Below are positions 17,956-26,568 of a DNA stretch of 64,000 bases, one piece after another; position 1 is the first letter of the stretch, and each line of letters starts with the position of its first letter. Position numbers and translations under genes: made by a program. The DNA comes from Enterococcus caccae ATCC BAA-1240 (GTDB taxonomy: Bacteria; Bacillota; Bacilli; Lactobacillales; Enterococcaceae), in assembly GCF_000407145.1 (NCBI RefSeq), contig NZ_KE136472.1, positions 663,658 to 727,657 of the forward strand, read 5' to 3'. The notes under the pieces are model-generated. The model made no database searches. It saw only the letters and a program-made list of their open reading frames with translations, and was not told the origin of the DNA.

Positions 17956-19176
17956 TCAAAAATAATCGCTAAAGTATGCCTCTTGATCCGGTAAAATCCG
18001 TTCTAATGAATTCAATGTTTCCTTATCCGTATCCAAACGTTCGATTCGATGTAGGTAAGTCGGACGGCGATAATTCATCAAGACACAAGTCAAGGTTTGA
18101 ATATCGATATGCACAGGTTGTCCTAACGGTTCATCTGTTACAGAAACTTGGTCATCTTCATCCCATAGTAAACTAAACACACCATTATTCCATTCAGCAA
18201 CTGGATCGCTCACTACAAAATGAAACGGTTTTGCTGTACTAACATATGGATAAGCTAGCAGCATTTCCTTAACATCTACAATTCTGGCCATGTAATAAGG
18301 TTCGATCGTTTCCTTGATTTGGCTGTCATCTAATAAAAAGGCTAGTGGTTCATTTTTATAAATATCACCTTCAGCCCAATCAATCATTGAAAAATGGGCT
18401 GAAATAAAATTCCACAAGCCATTGCGTGCTTCTTGATTGATATAGAACATTTCTTTGATATGAAAAACATCTTCAGCTACCCAGTAAAAAAGTACACCTA
18501 ACGGTTCTTGATTTGCGCCATAGTAAACAGCGGCAGTTCGTTCATCTTCATTTTCAAAACGCCAATATTCTTCCCAGTTAAATTCGCTGCGAATCAATGC
18601 ACCATGATTTTGACGAGCAAATTTTGCGTAAACGGTAAACACATCTTCATGATCTACACTGACGCGTTCCACCATTCCAGGGATGGTTACTTGTTTAGGT
18701 AATTGGGTATCGCGTATCTTGAATGATAGTTTATCAGACATGATTTCCCAGCCTTTTCTACGGTAATAAGGAATACTATAGGGATAAAGGTAAGAAATCC
18801 ATTGTTGATCGTCACGCATATTTTTAAGAGCAAGATGAATCAAATCCTGCATCAATCCATGATTGGCATATTCAGGATAGGTGCCAACACCGGTAATGCC
18901 GCCCATTTTGAAAATTTTTCCATGAATATTCACTTCACAAGGATAAATCGCAATTTGAGAAATCAGCTGTTCATCATGAAACCAACCAAATACTTTTGAT
19001 TGTTCTAAAATAGGTTGCTTTGACTTAATCAATTCTTTTTTACTTTCGTAGCCGCTTTCTTCTAAATCTGCTTCCGTAAATTGGAAGACATAGCTCAATA
19101 ATTCATTGAACTGATCCACATATTTTTCATCTACGGCTTTTAATTCTAAATTATCTCTGAACTCTTTTTGGTCCAT
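17956..19176 (-). CDS. Eis-like GNAT N-acetyltransferase
   Basis: 406 residues, the size of Eis-family proteins: an N-terminal GNAT domain (acetyl-CoA loop around ITGVGTYPEYANHGLMQDL at residues ~92-110), a second GNAT-like domain and a C-terminal sterol-carrier-like domain. Members acetylate amines, including aminoglycosides in some bacteria; the substrate here is unknown. A GGAGATGG ribosome binding site precedes the ATG at 19176. A reverse-strand operon with the two following genes is possible since only 30 bases separate them. Confidence 0.88.
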   Translation of the reverse strand: MDQKEFRDNLELKAVDEKYVDQFNELLSYVFQFTEADLEESGYESKKELIKSKQPILEQSKVFGWFHDEQLISQIAIYPCEVNIHGKIFKMGGITGVGTYPEYANHGLMQDLIHLALKNMRDDQQWISYLYPYSIPYYRRKGWEIMSDKLSFKIRDTQLPKQVTIPGMVERVSVDHEDVFTVYAKFARQNHGALIRSEFNWEEYWRFENEDERTAAVYYGANQEPLGVLFYWVAEDVFHIKEMFYINQEARNGLWNFISAHFSMIDWAEGDIYKNEPLAFLLDDSQIKETIEPYYMARIVDVKEMLLAYPYVSTAKPFHFVVSDPVAEWNNGVFSLLWDEDDQVSVTDEPLGQPVHIDIQTLTCVLMNYRRPTYLHRIERLDTDKETLNSLERILPDQEAYFSDYF

Positions 19177-19645
19177 TTTTCCATCTCCAATTAGTTTTGT
19201 ATTTCCAGTATATCAAAAAAAATGGAATAAATAGAGAAATACTTACTAAGAATTGGTAAAGAAGCATTTCTAGCTGCGAATAGGAGTTGAGATGATGGAG
19301 TTAACAGAGGAAGTCAATCTGAAATATAGTGAAGAGCACTTTCTTCTTCATTATTTGTCTATCTGGTAGGAACGTGTTAAAGAGCTAAAACTCTTTTCGA
19401 GAGTATCTATTGCTAGGTATTGTGCAGACAGTCTTTTTTATTTTGGAAGCAGCGCGACATTACGGGCGAATAAAGCAACAGATTTGTAAAAGCCGTGAGT
19501 AAACACAGGAAAGTTCTTTAATTCTAGTAGAAATCTTGCTATAATGGGTAGTGCTGATTGAAAATGATCTGAGCGATGAGCGAATAAACTATTCAATGAA
19601 ATCACAAGCTCATTCAGCTTTTCATAAAAGAAATGAGGACTATTA
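19177..19645 (+). promoter_or_regulatory. Intergenic region with the lepA promoter
   Basis: No convincing gene. A 25-codon frame opening MMELTEEVNLKYSEEHF at 19293 has a GGAG upstream but ends at a TAG; it may be a remnant. The lepA promoter is likely at 19540-19545 (TATAAT with TGC before it, an extended -10); the -35 is weak. Confidence 0.5.
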
Positions 19646-21481
19646 ATGAATATAAATGAAATGAAGCAAAGACAAGAAAAAATTCGTAACTTTTCCATTA
19701 TTGCTCATATTGACCACGGAAAATCAACACTTGCTGATCGGATTTTACAAAAAACCGAAACTGTGTCAGATCGTGAAATGCAAGATCAATTACTTGATGC
19801 GATGGATTTAGAGCGTGAACGCGGAATTACAATCAAGTTAAATGCAGTAGAATTAACATACACAGCGAAAGATGGTGAAGAGTACATCTTTCATTTGATC
19901 GATACTCCTGGACACGTGGATTTCACCTATGAAGTGTCGAGAAGTTTAGCTGCTTGTGAAGGGGCCATTCTAGTTGTTGATGCGGCTCAAGGAATTGAAG
20001 CACAAACATTAGCCAATGTTTATTTAGCTTTGGATAATGATTTGGAGATTATTCCAGTTATCAATAAAATCGATTTACCAGCAGCAGATCCTGAGCGTGT
20101 TCGTACAGAAATCGAAGATGTGATTGGGATCGATGCCAGTGATGCGGTTTTAGCAAGTGCTAAAGCGGGAATTGGGATTGAAGATATTTTGGAACAAATC
20201 GTTGATTTAGTTCCAGCACCAACTGGTGATCTTGAAGCACCATTAAAAGCACTGATTTTTGACTCAGTCTACGATAGTTATCGTGGGGTTATTTTGAATG
20301 TTCGGATCATGGATGGTGTTGTGAAACCTGGTGATAAGATCATGATGATGAATAATAATAAAACCTTTGAAGTAACTGATGTGGGAATCTTTTCACCAAA
20401 ACCAATCAGTCGTGACTTTTTGATGGTTGGGGATGTTGGATATATTACAGCTGCAATTAAAACGGTTCGTGATACGCAAGTGGGGGACACTGTGACGTTA
20501 GCAAATAATCCTGCCAAAGAAGCGCTAGATGGTTATCGTAAGATGAATCCTATGGTTTATTGTGGACTGTATCCTATTGACAACTCTCGTTATGTTGAAT
20601 TGCGTGAAGCTTTGGAAAAATTACAATTAAACGATGCGGCTTTGCAGTTTGAAGCAGAGTCTTCTCAAGCTTTAGGATTTGGTTATCGTTGTGGATTTCT
20701 AGGTTTACTGCATATGGATGTCATCCAAGAACGCTTGGAGCGAGAATTTAATCTTGATTTGATCACGACTGCGCCATCTGTAATTTATCATGTGACTAAA
20801 ACGGACGGTACAAAAATCGTGGTTGATAATCCAGCGGAATTTCCAGATCAAAGTACTGTTGACTTTGTTGAAGAGCCATACGTTAAGGCAACAATTATGG
20901 TGCCGAATGAGTATGTTGGTGCTGTAATGGAAATTTCTCAACGCAAACGTGGTGAATTCGTGACAATGGATTATTTAGATGAATACCGAGTAAATGTTAT
21001 TTACGATATGCCGTTATCGGAAATCGTGTATGATTTCTTTGATCGTTTAAAATCCGGTACAAAAGGGTATGCTTCATTAGATTATGAAATGATCGGTTAT
21101 CGTAAGAGTAATCTATCTAAGATGGATATTTTACTAAACTCAGAAAAAGTCGATGCCTTAAGTTTTATTGTGCATAAAGATTTTGCTTTTGAACGTGGCA
21201 AAGTGATCGTTGAAAAGTTGAAAAAATTAATTCCTCGTCAACAGTTTGAAGTGCCGGTCCAAGCGGCTATCGGGCAAAAAATTGCGGCACGGTCAACAAT
21301 CAAAGCATTGCGTAAAAACGTTTTAGCTAAGTGTTATGGTGGGGATATCTCACGGAAACGTAAACTGCTAGAAAAACAAAAAGATGGTAAAAAACGAATG
21401 AAACAAGTTGGTTCTGTTGAAGTTCCTCAAGAAGCCTTCATGGCAGTTCTGAAAATGGACGAAGACGAACCGAAGAAATAG
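19646..21481 (+). CDS. lepA: Elongation factor 4 (LepA)
   Basis: Ribosome-associated GTPase (EF4) that affects initiation and back-translocation. G1 is [10 protein letters not shown]3 is DTPGHVDFT and G4 is NKIDLP, followed by EF-G-like domains and the unique C-terminal domain rich in Lys/Arg ([20 protein letters not shown], then [15 protein letters not shown]). Length is 611 residues, as usual. The ATG at 19646 follows GAGG at about 19634. It is transcribed alone, with a terminator at 21505. Confidence 0.97.
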   Translation: MNINEMKQRQEKIRNFSIIAHIDHGKSTLADRILQKTETVSDREMQDQLLDAMDLERERGITIKLNAVELTYTAKDGEEYIFHLIDTPGHVDFTYEVSRSLAACEGAILVVDAAQGIEAQTLANVYLALDNDLEIIPVINKIDLPAADPERVRTEIEDVIGIDASDAVLASAKAGIGIEDILEQIVDLVPAPTGDLEAPLKALIFDSVYDSYRGVILNVRIMDGVVKPGDKIMMMNNNKTFEVTDVGIFSPKPISRDFLMVGDVGYITAAIKTVRDTQVGDTVTLANNPAKEALDGYRKMNPMVYCGLYPIDNSRYVELREALEKLQLNDAALQFEAESSQALGFGYRCGFLGLLHMDVIQERLEREFNLDLITTAPSVIYHVTKTDGTKIVVDNPAEFPDQSTVDFVEEPYVKATIMVPNEYVGAVMEISQRKRGEFVTMDYLDEYRVNVIYDMPLSEIVYDFFDRLKSGTKGYASLDYEMIGYRKSNLSKMDILLNSEKVDALSFIVHKDFAFERGKVIVEKLKKLIPRQQFEVPVQAAIGQKIAARSTIKALRKNVLAKCYGGDISRKRKLLEKQKDGKKRMKQVGSVEVPQEAFMAVLKMDEDEPKK

Positions 21482-21504
21482 TAACATTGAAAATTGTTTT
21501 GGAA

Positions 21505-21546
21505 AAGTCATTCACCCTGAACTTCTGTGGGCGGATGGCTTTTTGC
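21505..21546 (+). terminator. Rho-independent terminator after lepA
   Basis: A 12-13 bp stem (21505-21517 with 21529-21541, a few G-T pairs and one mismatch) is followed by five T. Confidence 0.8.
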
Positions 21547-21759
21547 ATGCAGTATTTTTTGATAAAGCTCTTCAATAATTTCGGAAAATAGTATTCGTTT
21601 GTTATGTGACCAAATGATTCGTAGTATTTCCAATTCTAAACAATTAATTTTACACCAACGGATGATTAAAATATATTTGAGCGTATAGGGGAGACGAACA
21701 TAATTTAATACGTAATTGACACAGCTGACAAAAAAACTTTCCCAAAACCGAAGAAGCAT
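21508..21759 (-). pseudogene. Possible BlaI/CopY-like regulator remnant
   Basis: The reverse-strand frame contains LELEILRIIWSHNKRILFSE and then IIEEL, reminiscent of the N-terminal helix-turn-helix of BlaI/MecI/CopY repressors, whose families start with an ELEIM..LW motif. The frame then runs into the lepA terminator and ends, and its first ~35 residues do not fit the family. It is probably a truncated relic, or chance. Confidence 0.3.
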
Positions 21760-21769
21760 AGTGAGAAGA

Positions 21770-21971
21770 AAGTAAAAGTTTTACTAATAGTAAAAAAGGA
21801 AGTAGATGAACTTAAAAAGCTTCTAAAAATTCGGAAGCTATAGAAAAAGAAGGGTTTTCTTCAAATTCAACGATCTATATTAACAGCTTTATAGATAGAA
21901 CGTCAGATTTTAAAAATACCTCAAATGTACGAGTTGTAAGTTTTTTAGAAGATCAAAGGATCACTGATTGA
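21770..21971 (+). pseudogene. Decayed unidentified reading frame
   Basis: Two adjacent frames can be joined by one frameshift at ~21826 (CTAAAAATTCGG): the first reads KKVKVLLIVKKEVDELKKLL, the second SEAIEKEGFSSNSTIYINSF and continues to a TGA at 21969. The amino-acid composition looks protein-like, but I do not recognise it and see no start signal. Confidence 0.3.
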
Positions 21972-22105
21972 AGCTATGGAGGAAATACCAAATGGATATT
22001 CAAAGTTAAAGGATGTTTATAATATTTTTTGATTGCATGAATATGTATTATATAGTAAACTAAGTAGGTCTGAAAAATCAATACCTTAACAAATAACTAT
22101 CCTTA

Positions 22106-22132
22106 TCCCACCTTATATGAGGTGGGATTTTA
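22106..22132 (+). terminator. Isolated terminator similar to the sRNA terminators downstream
   Basis: TCCCACCT (22106-22113) pairs with AGGTGGGA (22120-22127), then TTTT. The preceding TATCCTTA resembles the sequence before the terminators at 22851 and 23080, so this may be the end of a third, diverged member of that RNA family. Confidence 0.7.
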
Positions 22133-22226
22133 ATATTTAAGAGAAGTCGAGTCCGTGGAGGAAATGAATTAAATGAGTGTTTCCTCATAATTGGATAAAA
22201 AGGTATACTTTCAACTCATAACGTCG

Positions 22227-22364
22227 TATAATAACAAATGTAGTATAATTGTAATTGAAATTAATAGGTCATTTCATTCGTAAGGGTGTTTTAATTCCTC
22301 TTTTTTTTATCACAAAGGTATTGCAAAAATTAATCGTGCTAAAAGCACTAGGAGGAACACATTT
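22227..22364 (+). promoter_or_regulatory. cspA promoter region and long leader
   Basis: Two TATAAT boxes lie at 22227-22232 and 22244-22249, so I cannot decide the start site. The leader is ~110 nt and ends with GTGCTAAAAGCAC, a small hairpin directly before AGGAGG. Long structured leaders are typical of cold-shock genes. Upstream, 22133-22226 contains only a short GAGGAA/TTCCTC inverted repeat. Confidence 0.5.
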
Positions 22365-22565
22365 ATGAATACAGGTACAGTGAAATGGTTTAACGCAGAC
22401 AAAGGTTTTGGTTTTATTACTCAAGATAACGGAACAGATTTATTCGCACATTTTTCAGCAATCCAAGGTGACGGATTTAAATCTTTAGACGAAGGCCAAA
22501 GCGTATCATTTGATATCGAAGAAGGTCAACGTGGACCACAAGCAACAAACATCGTAAAAAACTAA
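22365..22565 (+). CDS. csp: Cold-shock protein CspA/CspC family
   Basis: 66-residue single-stranded nucleic acid-binding OB-fold protein that melts RNA structure. RNP1 is KGFGFIT and RNP2 is DLFAHFS; the opening [17 protein letters not shown] is classical. GGAGGAACACATTT gives the start. It is followed at once by a terminator at 22581 and then by two small-RNA genes. Confidence 0.96.
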   Translation: MNTGTVKWFNADKGFGFITQDNGTDLFAHFSAIQGDGFKSLDEGQSVSFDIEEGQRGPQATNIVKN

Positions 22566-22580
22566 TTAAAGACTTTCAGA

Positions 22581-22610
22581 ACGATTCAATTAAATTGAAT
22601 CGTTTTTTTG
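22581..22610 (+). terminator. Terminator after csp
   Basis: ACGATTCAAT (22581-22590) pairs perfectly with ATTGAATCGT (22594-22603), followed by seven T. Confidence 0.9.
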
Positions 22611-22756
22611 TGCAGTAATTATTGCTTTTTCAGAAAAAGTAATAATTGTAAAGTGTAAAAAAGTAAAAACAAATAGATATTTAAATTAAATAGTCCATTC
22701 TTTTTATTGATATTATGCATGAATAGTATTAATTTGAAATTTTCGAGGGTTATTAG

Positions 22757-22785
22757 TTGAAATTTTATTAATTTGACGGTATTAT
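22757..22785 (+). promoter_or_regulatory. Promoter of sRNA copy 1
   Basis: TTGAAA (22757-22762), 17 bases and TATTAT (22780-22785). The upstream block GGGTTATTAG is shared with copy 2. Confidence 0.7.
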
Positions 22786-22791
22786 ACTGTT

Positions 22792-22880
22792 ATACCAACA
22801 ACAACCCTTTTTATTTTTTCATTTTACTCTTTTAGAGTAAAACTCCTTTTCCCATCTTCTACTGAAGATGGGATTTTTAA
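22792..22880 (+). ncRNA. Putative small RNA, copy 1 of a tandem pair
   Basis: Predicted ~89-nt transcript: a 5' single-stranded CCAACAACAACCC-T-rich segment, a hairpin TTTTACTC/GAGTAAAA (22822-22829 with 22835-22842), a single-stranded CTCCTTTT (complementary to Shine-Dalgarno sequences) and a terminator CCCATCTTC/GAAGATGGG (22851-22859 with 22864-22872). No ORF. The design, two hairpins around an anti-SD linker, recalls streptococcal csRNAs, but I cannot claim homology. Confidence 0.7.
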
Positions 22881-22986
22881 TTAGCCATAGACCTATTTTA
22901 AATAAGAATTTATTTTATTTAAAAATAAAAAAGAAAACGTTTTGATCTTTTTTTTGAAATAATTAAGAATGTCCAAGGGTTATTAG

Positions 22987-23015
22987 TTGATAATATTTAA
23001 AAAAAATAGTATTAT
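22987..23015 (+). promoter_or_regulatory. Promoter of sRNA copy 2
   Basis: TTGATA (22987-22992), 17 bases and TATTAT (23010-23015), the same geometry as copy 1. Confidence 0.7.
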
Positions 23016-23021
23016 AATTTC

Positions 23022-23107
23022 ATACCAACAACAACCCTTTTTATTTTTTCATTTTACTCTTTAGAGTAAAACTCCTTTTCCCACCTTCAAAAGAGGTGGG
23101 ATTTTTA
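23022..23107 (+). ncRNA. Putative small RNA, copy 2 of a tandem pair
   Basis: Predicted ~85-nt RNA. From CCAACAACAACCC to the linker CTCCTTTT it is almost identical to copy 1, with the same first hairpin (23052-23059 with 23064-23071). The terminator stem (23080-23088 with 23093-23100) differs from copy 1 by a compensatory change (T-A becomes C-G), while flanking DNA has diverged. That argues for selection on RNA structure. Confidence 0.7.
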
Positions 23108-23199
23108 TGTACATTGAAAAATTTTTAAAACAATAAAAAGAGCGAGAAAAAATGCTTATTTCTGAAGCAACCCGTTGTCTCACTATTTATTCAATTAAA

Positions 23200-23247
23200 G
23201 AGAGCGGAACAAAACTGATCATTAGTTTTGTTCCGCTCTCTTTTTTA
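23200..23247. terminator. Bidirectional terminator
   Basis: A 17-bp perfect stem (23200-23216 with 23224-23240) with A- and T-runs on both sides terminates ktrB on the reverse strand and any forward transcript. Confidence 0.92.
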
Positions 23248-23249
23248 TT

Positions 23250-24614
23250 CTATCCAATCATGACACTCTCATCTGGGTATTTAAATTTCGCTTGTTGCTT
23301 TTGCCCTTTTGTGAGTAATGAAAAACCAACAGTATAAATGCCTACCCGCCCAATGTACATCAATAACATAATGATAATTTTTCCAGCAATTGTGAGGTCT
23401 GGTGTCAAGCCCATAGTCAATCCAACAGTACCGAATGCAGAAAATACTTCAAAAGCGACATACTCTATACCAGAAGATTCTGGAATATTTTCAGTAATCG
23501 TCAAGAGCATGATTGAGAGGACACATAAGGTCAAGGTGATGAAAAATAAGGTTAAAGCACGAAATACTGTGCTGTTTCTAATCGTACGTCCTTGGAATTC
23601 TGCTCGTGTCCGACCTTTAAAAATTGAAACGATTTGAATGATCAATACAGCAAAGGTGGTTGTTTTAAGACCGCCGGCAGTAGAGCCAGATGTTCCGCCT
23701 ATATACATCAAAAAGATTGTAGTGATCAAACCAGCATTTGTCATTTGCATATAATCGATCGAGTAATAACCAGCGGTTCTTGGTGTAACGGACATGAAAA
23801 ATGTATTAGCTAATCGATCAATAAAACTTGTCCCTGTTGTCAAATTGCTTGCATTGTGTTCAGTAATGAAAAAAATGATGAAAGCGCCAATCAATAAAGA
23901 AGCAGTAGTAATCAATGCGATTTTTGTATGCAAAGAAAACTTCCTCTTTTCTTTAAAACGTAGTAAATCTTGCCAAACGATAAAACCAAGACCACCAGAA
24001 ATAATTAAAGCGGCTATTACGAGTAAAACATAAGGTTTTGCTTGATAAGGCGTTAAACTATCCCCTAATAAATCGAATCCCGCATTACAAAAACTAGAAA
24101 TAGAATGAAATAGCCCAAAGAAAAGACCTTTCTTCCAACCAAATTCAGGAACAAACTCGATAGATAGCAATATAGCTCCAGCTAATTGAATGACAGCAGC
24201 TAATTTGACGACATACATCATCAGTCGAAAGGCTCCCGACATGTCATCAAGATTCAGTGCCTCTCGCAATAATATTCGAGTACTTAATGTTATTTTTCTA
24301 CGTAAGATAAAATATAGAATGACTGGCATAGTCATAAAACCTAAACCACCGATTTCAATCAAGAGCATGATAACCAATTGACCGTAAGCATTCCAGTGCA
24401 GAGCCGTATTAAGTGTCGTCAAACCAGTTACACAAACGGCAGAAACTGCTGTGAATAGGGCATCAATAAAAGGTGTGGCATTCCCACTACGAGAAAAAAT
24501 AGGTAGGGATAGTAGTGTACCTCCCAAAAAAATCAGGACCATAAATCCTAGTGCTAAAACCTGAACAGCTGATAATCGCTTTTTTACTCTAATGGTAAGC
24601 TTATTTTTTTTCAT
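23250..24614 (-). CDS. ktrB: KtrB/TrkH-family potassium channel subunit
   Basis: Na+-dependent K+ uptake channel of the cell membrane. The four P-loop filters are visible in order: VCVTGLTTLN, SFCNAGFDLLGD, TPRTAGYYS and FSAFGTVGLTMG, spread over ten membrane helices. Length is 454 residues from the ATG at 24614, which has GAGGATAAA just upstream; an in-frame start at 24629 lacks that. The regulatory partner KtrA (a cytoplasmic RCK protein) is not encoded nearby, so it must lie elsewhere. It is transcribed alone, opposite to the PTS gene. Confidence 0.94.
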   Translation of the reverse strand: MKKNKLTIRVKKRLSAVQVLALGFMVLIFLGGTLLSLPIFSRSGNATPFIDALFTAVSAVCVTGLTTLNTALHWNAYGQLVIMLLIEIGGLGFMTMPVILYFILRRKITLSTRILLREALNLDDMSGAFRLMMYVVKLAAVIQLAGAILLSIEFVPEFGWKKGLFFGLFHSISSFCNAGFDLLGDSLTPYQAKPYVLLVIAALIISGGLGFIVWQDLLRFKEKRKFSLHTKIALITTASLLIGAFIIFFITEHNASNLTTGTSFIDRLANTFFMSVTPRTAGYYSIDYMQMTNAGLITTIFLMYIGGTSGSTAGGLKTTTFAVLIIQIVSIFKGRTRAEFQGRTIRNSTVFRALTLFFITLTLCVLSIMLLTITENIPESSGIEYVAFEVFSAFGTVGLTMGLTPDLTIAGKIIIMLLMYIGRVGIYTVGFSLLTKGQKQQAKFKYPDESVMIG

Positions 24615-24766
24615 TTTATCCTCTATCAAAACAGCTACGTTGGGTAGTTGTTTTATTTCTATTTGATAAATTCAAGTGTACCATTTTGTGAAATAATTTC
24701 CAGTATTTTGAAATAGTGTGTAGATCTTTGGTTTTTGGTTTAGAATAAAAAATTTATTTTTTAAAA

Positions 24767-24831
24767 AGAAAACGCTTGTAAAAATCTCAATAATAAAGTA
24801 TTATACAAATACAATATAATTGTATATACAA
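24767..24831 (+). promoter_or_regulatory. Promoter with cre-like site and TreR-type operator
   Basis: AGAAAACGCTTGTA (24767-24780) resembles a CcpA cre site and overlaps the -35 TTGTAA (24776-24781); after 17 bases comes TATTAT (24799-24804). TTGTATATACAA at 24820-24831 is a perfect palindrome identical to the Bacillus TreR operator, placed just downstream of the start site, as expected for a repressor roadblock. Confidence 0.8.
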
Positions 24832-24854
24832 GTTACCGGAGAGGAGCAAAGAAG

Positions 24855-26321
24855 ATGGGTAAGTTTCAAGAAGATGCAAAACAACTGTTAGAAAATGTAG
24901 GGGGGAAGGAGAATATTGCTGCGGTTTCTCACTGTGCAACACGGATGCGATTTGTACTTAATGATCCAAGCAAAGCCGATACAGCTGCGATTGAGAAAAT
25001 TCCATCTGTAAAAGGAACGTTTACAAATGCTGGACAGTTTCAAGTTATTATTGGGAACGAAGTACCACAATTTTATAATGAGTTTTCTTCTATTTCAGGA
25101 GTTGAAGGCGTTTCCAAAGAGCAAGGGAAAGCCGCTGCTAAACAAAATCTTAATCCAGTACAACGAGCAATTTCGGTTTTAGCAGAAATCTTTACACCGT
25201 TAATTCCAGCTTTGGTTATTGGTGGATTGATACTAGGTTTTCGTAATGTATTGGAAGGGATTCCATTCAGCTTTTTAGATGGACAGAAGATTGTAGAAGT
25301 TTCACAATTTTGGAGTGGAGTGAATTCGTTTTTATGGTTGATAGGTGAAGCGATTTTCCAATTCTTACCAGTAGGTATTACTTGGAGTATTACTAAAAAA
25401 ATGGGAACAACTCAGATACTGGGGATTGTTTTAGGTATCACGTTAGTATCACCGCAATTATTAAATGCTTATTCTGTGGCAAGTACGGCAGCCGCCGACA
25501 TTCCATTTTGGGATTTTGGCTTTGCTCAAGTAAATATGATTGGCTACCAAGCCCAAGTTATCCCAGCAATGTTGGCTGGATTTTTACTGGCTTACCTAGA
25601 AATATTTTTCAGAAAAGTGATACCGCAAGCAGTTTCGATGATCTTTGTTCCGCTATTTGCATTAGTACCAACTGTTATTGCAGCTCATGTAATTTTAGGG
25701 CCGATTGGTTGGACTATAGGAAGTTGGATTTCAGATATCGTAAATGCAGGATTAACCTCTTCTCTTAACTGGTTATTCGGAGCTGTGTTTGGTTTTATGT
25801 ATGCTCCTTTGGTTATTACCGGTTTGCATCATATGACCAATGCTATTGATTTACAATTAATCGCCGATTTCCAATCAACAAATTTATGGCCGATGATTGC
25901 ATTATCAAATATTGCACAAGGTTCAGCAGTATTAGCGGTTGTTTTTATGCATAGAGGAAATAAAGATGAAGAACAAGTTTCAATTCCAGCTATGATATCT
26001 TGTTATCTGGGTGTTACAGAGCCAGCAATGTTTGGGATTAATTTGAAATATATTTATCCGTTTGTTGCGGGGATGATTGGATCAGCATGCGCCGGTTTAT
26101 TCTCTACCTTATTTGATGTAAAAGCCATCAGTATTGGTGTTGGCGGATTACCAGGTATTTTGTCGATTGTTCCGCAGTACTATTTACCATTTTTAGGAGC
26201 AATGTTGATTGCTGTCGTTGTTCCATTTAGCCTAACTTACATTTTTAGAACAAAGGGTATTTTCAATAAACTGGATCCTGTTGATGAAGCAACTGGAAAA
26301 TTGTTTGTTGAAGAGACTTAA
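24855..26321 (+). CDS. treP: PTS system trehalose-type EIIBC permease
   Basis: Membrane permease that imports and phosphorylates a sugar, most likely trehalose. The N-terminal EIIB domain carries the phosphorylation site Cys27 in SHCATRMRFV; an EIIC domain of ~10 membrane segments follows, with GITEPA-like region LGVTEPAMFG and HHMTNAID. Length is 488 residues with no EIIA domain, so a separate EIIA must donate phosphate. GGAGAGGAG precedes the ATG. The TreR and cre sites agree with trehalose induction and glucose repression. The usual partner, trehalose-6-phosphate hydrolase, is absent here, and a terminator follows. Confidence 0.88.
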   Translation: MGKFQEDAKQLLENVGGKENIAAVSHCATRMRFVLNDPSKADTAAIEKIPSVKGTFTNAGQFQVIIGNEVPQFYNEFSSISGVEGVSKEQGKAAAKQNLNPVQRAISVLAEIFTPLIPALVIGGLILGFRNVLEGIPFSFLDGQKIVEVSQFWSGVNSFLWLIGEAIFQFLPVGITWSITKKMGTTQILGIVLGITLVSPQLLNAYSVASTAAADIPFWDFGFAQVNMIGYQAQVIPAMLAGFLLAYLEIFFRKVIPQAVSMIFVPLFALVPTVIAAHVILGPIGWTIGSWISDIVNAGLTSSLNWLFGAVFGFMYAPLVITGLHHMTNAIDLQLIADFQSTNLWPMIALSNIAQGSAVLAVVFMHRGNKDEEQVSIPAMISCYLGVTEPAMFGINLKYIYPFVAGMIGSACAGLFSTLFDVKAISIGVGGLPGILSIVPQYYLPFLGAMLIAVVVPFSLTYIFRTKGIFNKLDPVDEATGKLFVEET

Positions 26322-26357
26322 ATAGAAACGTTGAATGGAAACGATTTGTGTTTGACT

Positions 26358-26394
26358 AAAGCAAGGCAAGAAATTGTGACCTTGCTTTTTTTGA
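26358..26394 (+). terminator. Terminator after treP
   Basis: AAAGCAAGG (26358-26366) pairs with CCTTGCTTT (26380-26388), followed by a T-run. Confidence 0.85.
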
Positions 26395-26568
26395 TGGAAT
26401 GATTCCACATATAAATTCCTTATTTTTTAAAACTAAGCGGATTTGTTCCGCCATTTTACTGATCTGATAAAAGATGAATAAATCCATTCTGCTTTTCTAA
26501 TAAAATAGTTGGCATTTTTGGTTCTTTCAGGTAGACTAAATAAGGCTTAAGAAAAGGGAGAATGACAG

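Noticed and set aside
23338-24381. Several forward reading frames of 60-100 codons opposite ktrB
   Set aside because: They are antisense shadows of the ktrB gene, without ribosome binding sites or composition of their own.
24767-24780. Full-strength cre site
   Set aside because: Two positions deviate from the consensus, so I report it only as cre-like within the promoter entry.
25508-25768. A +1-frame ORF inside treP
   Set aside because: It overlaps the well-supported PTS gene completely and has no start signal or known motif.
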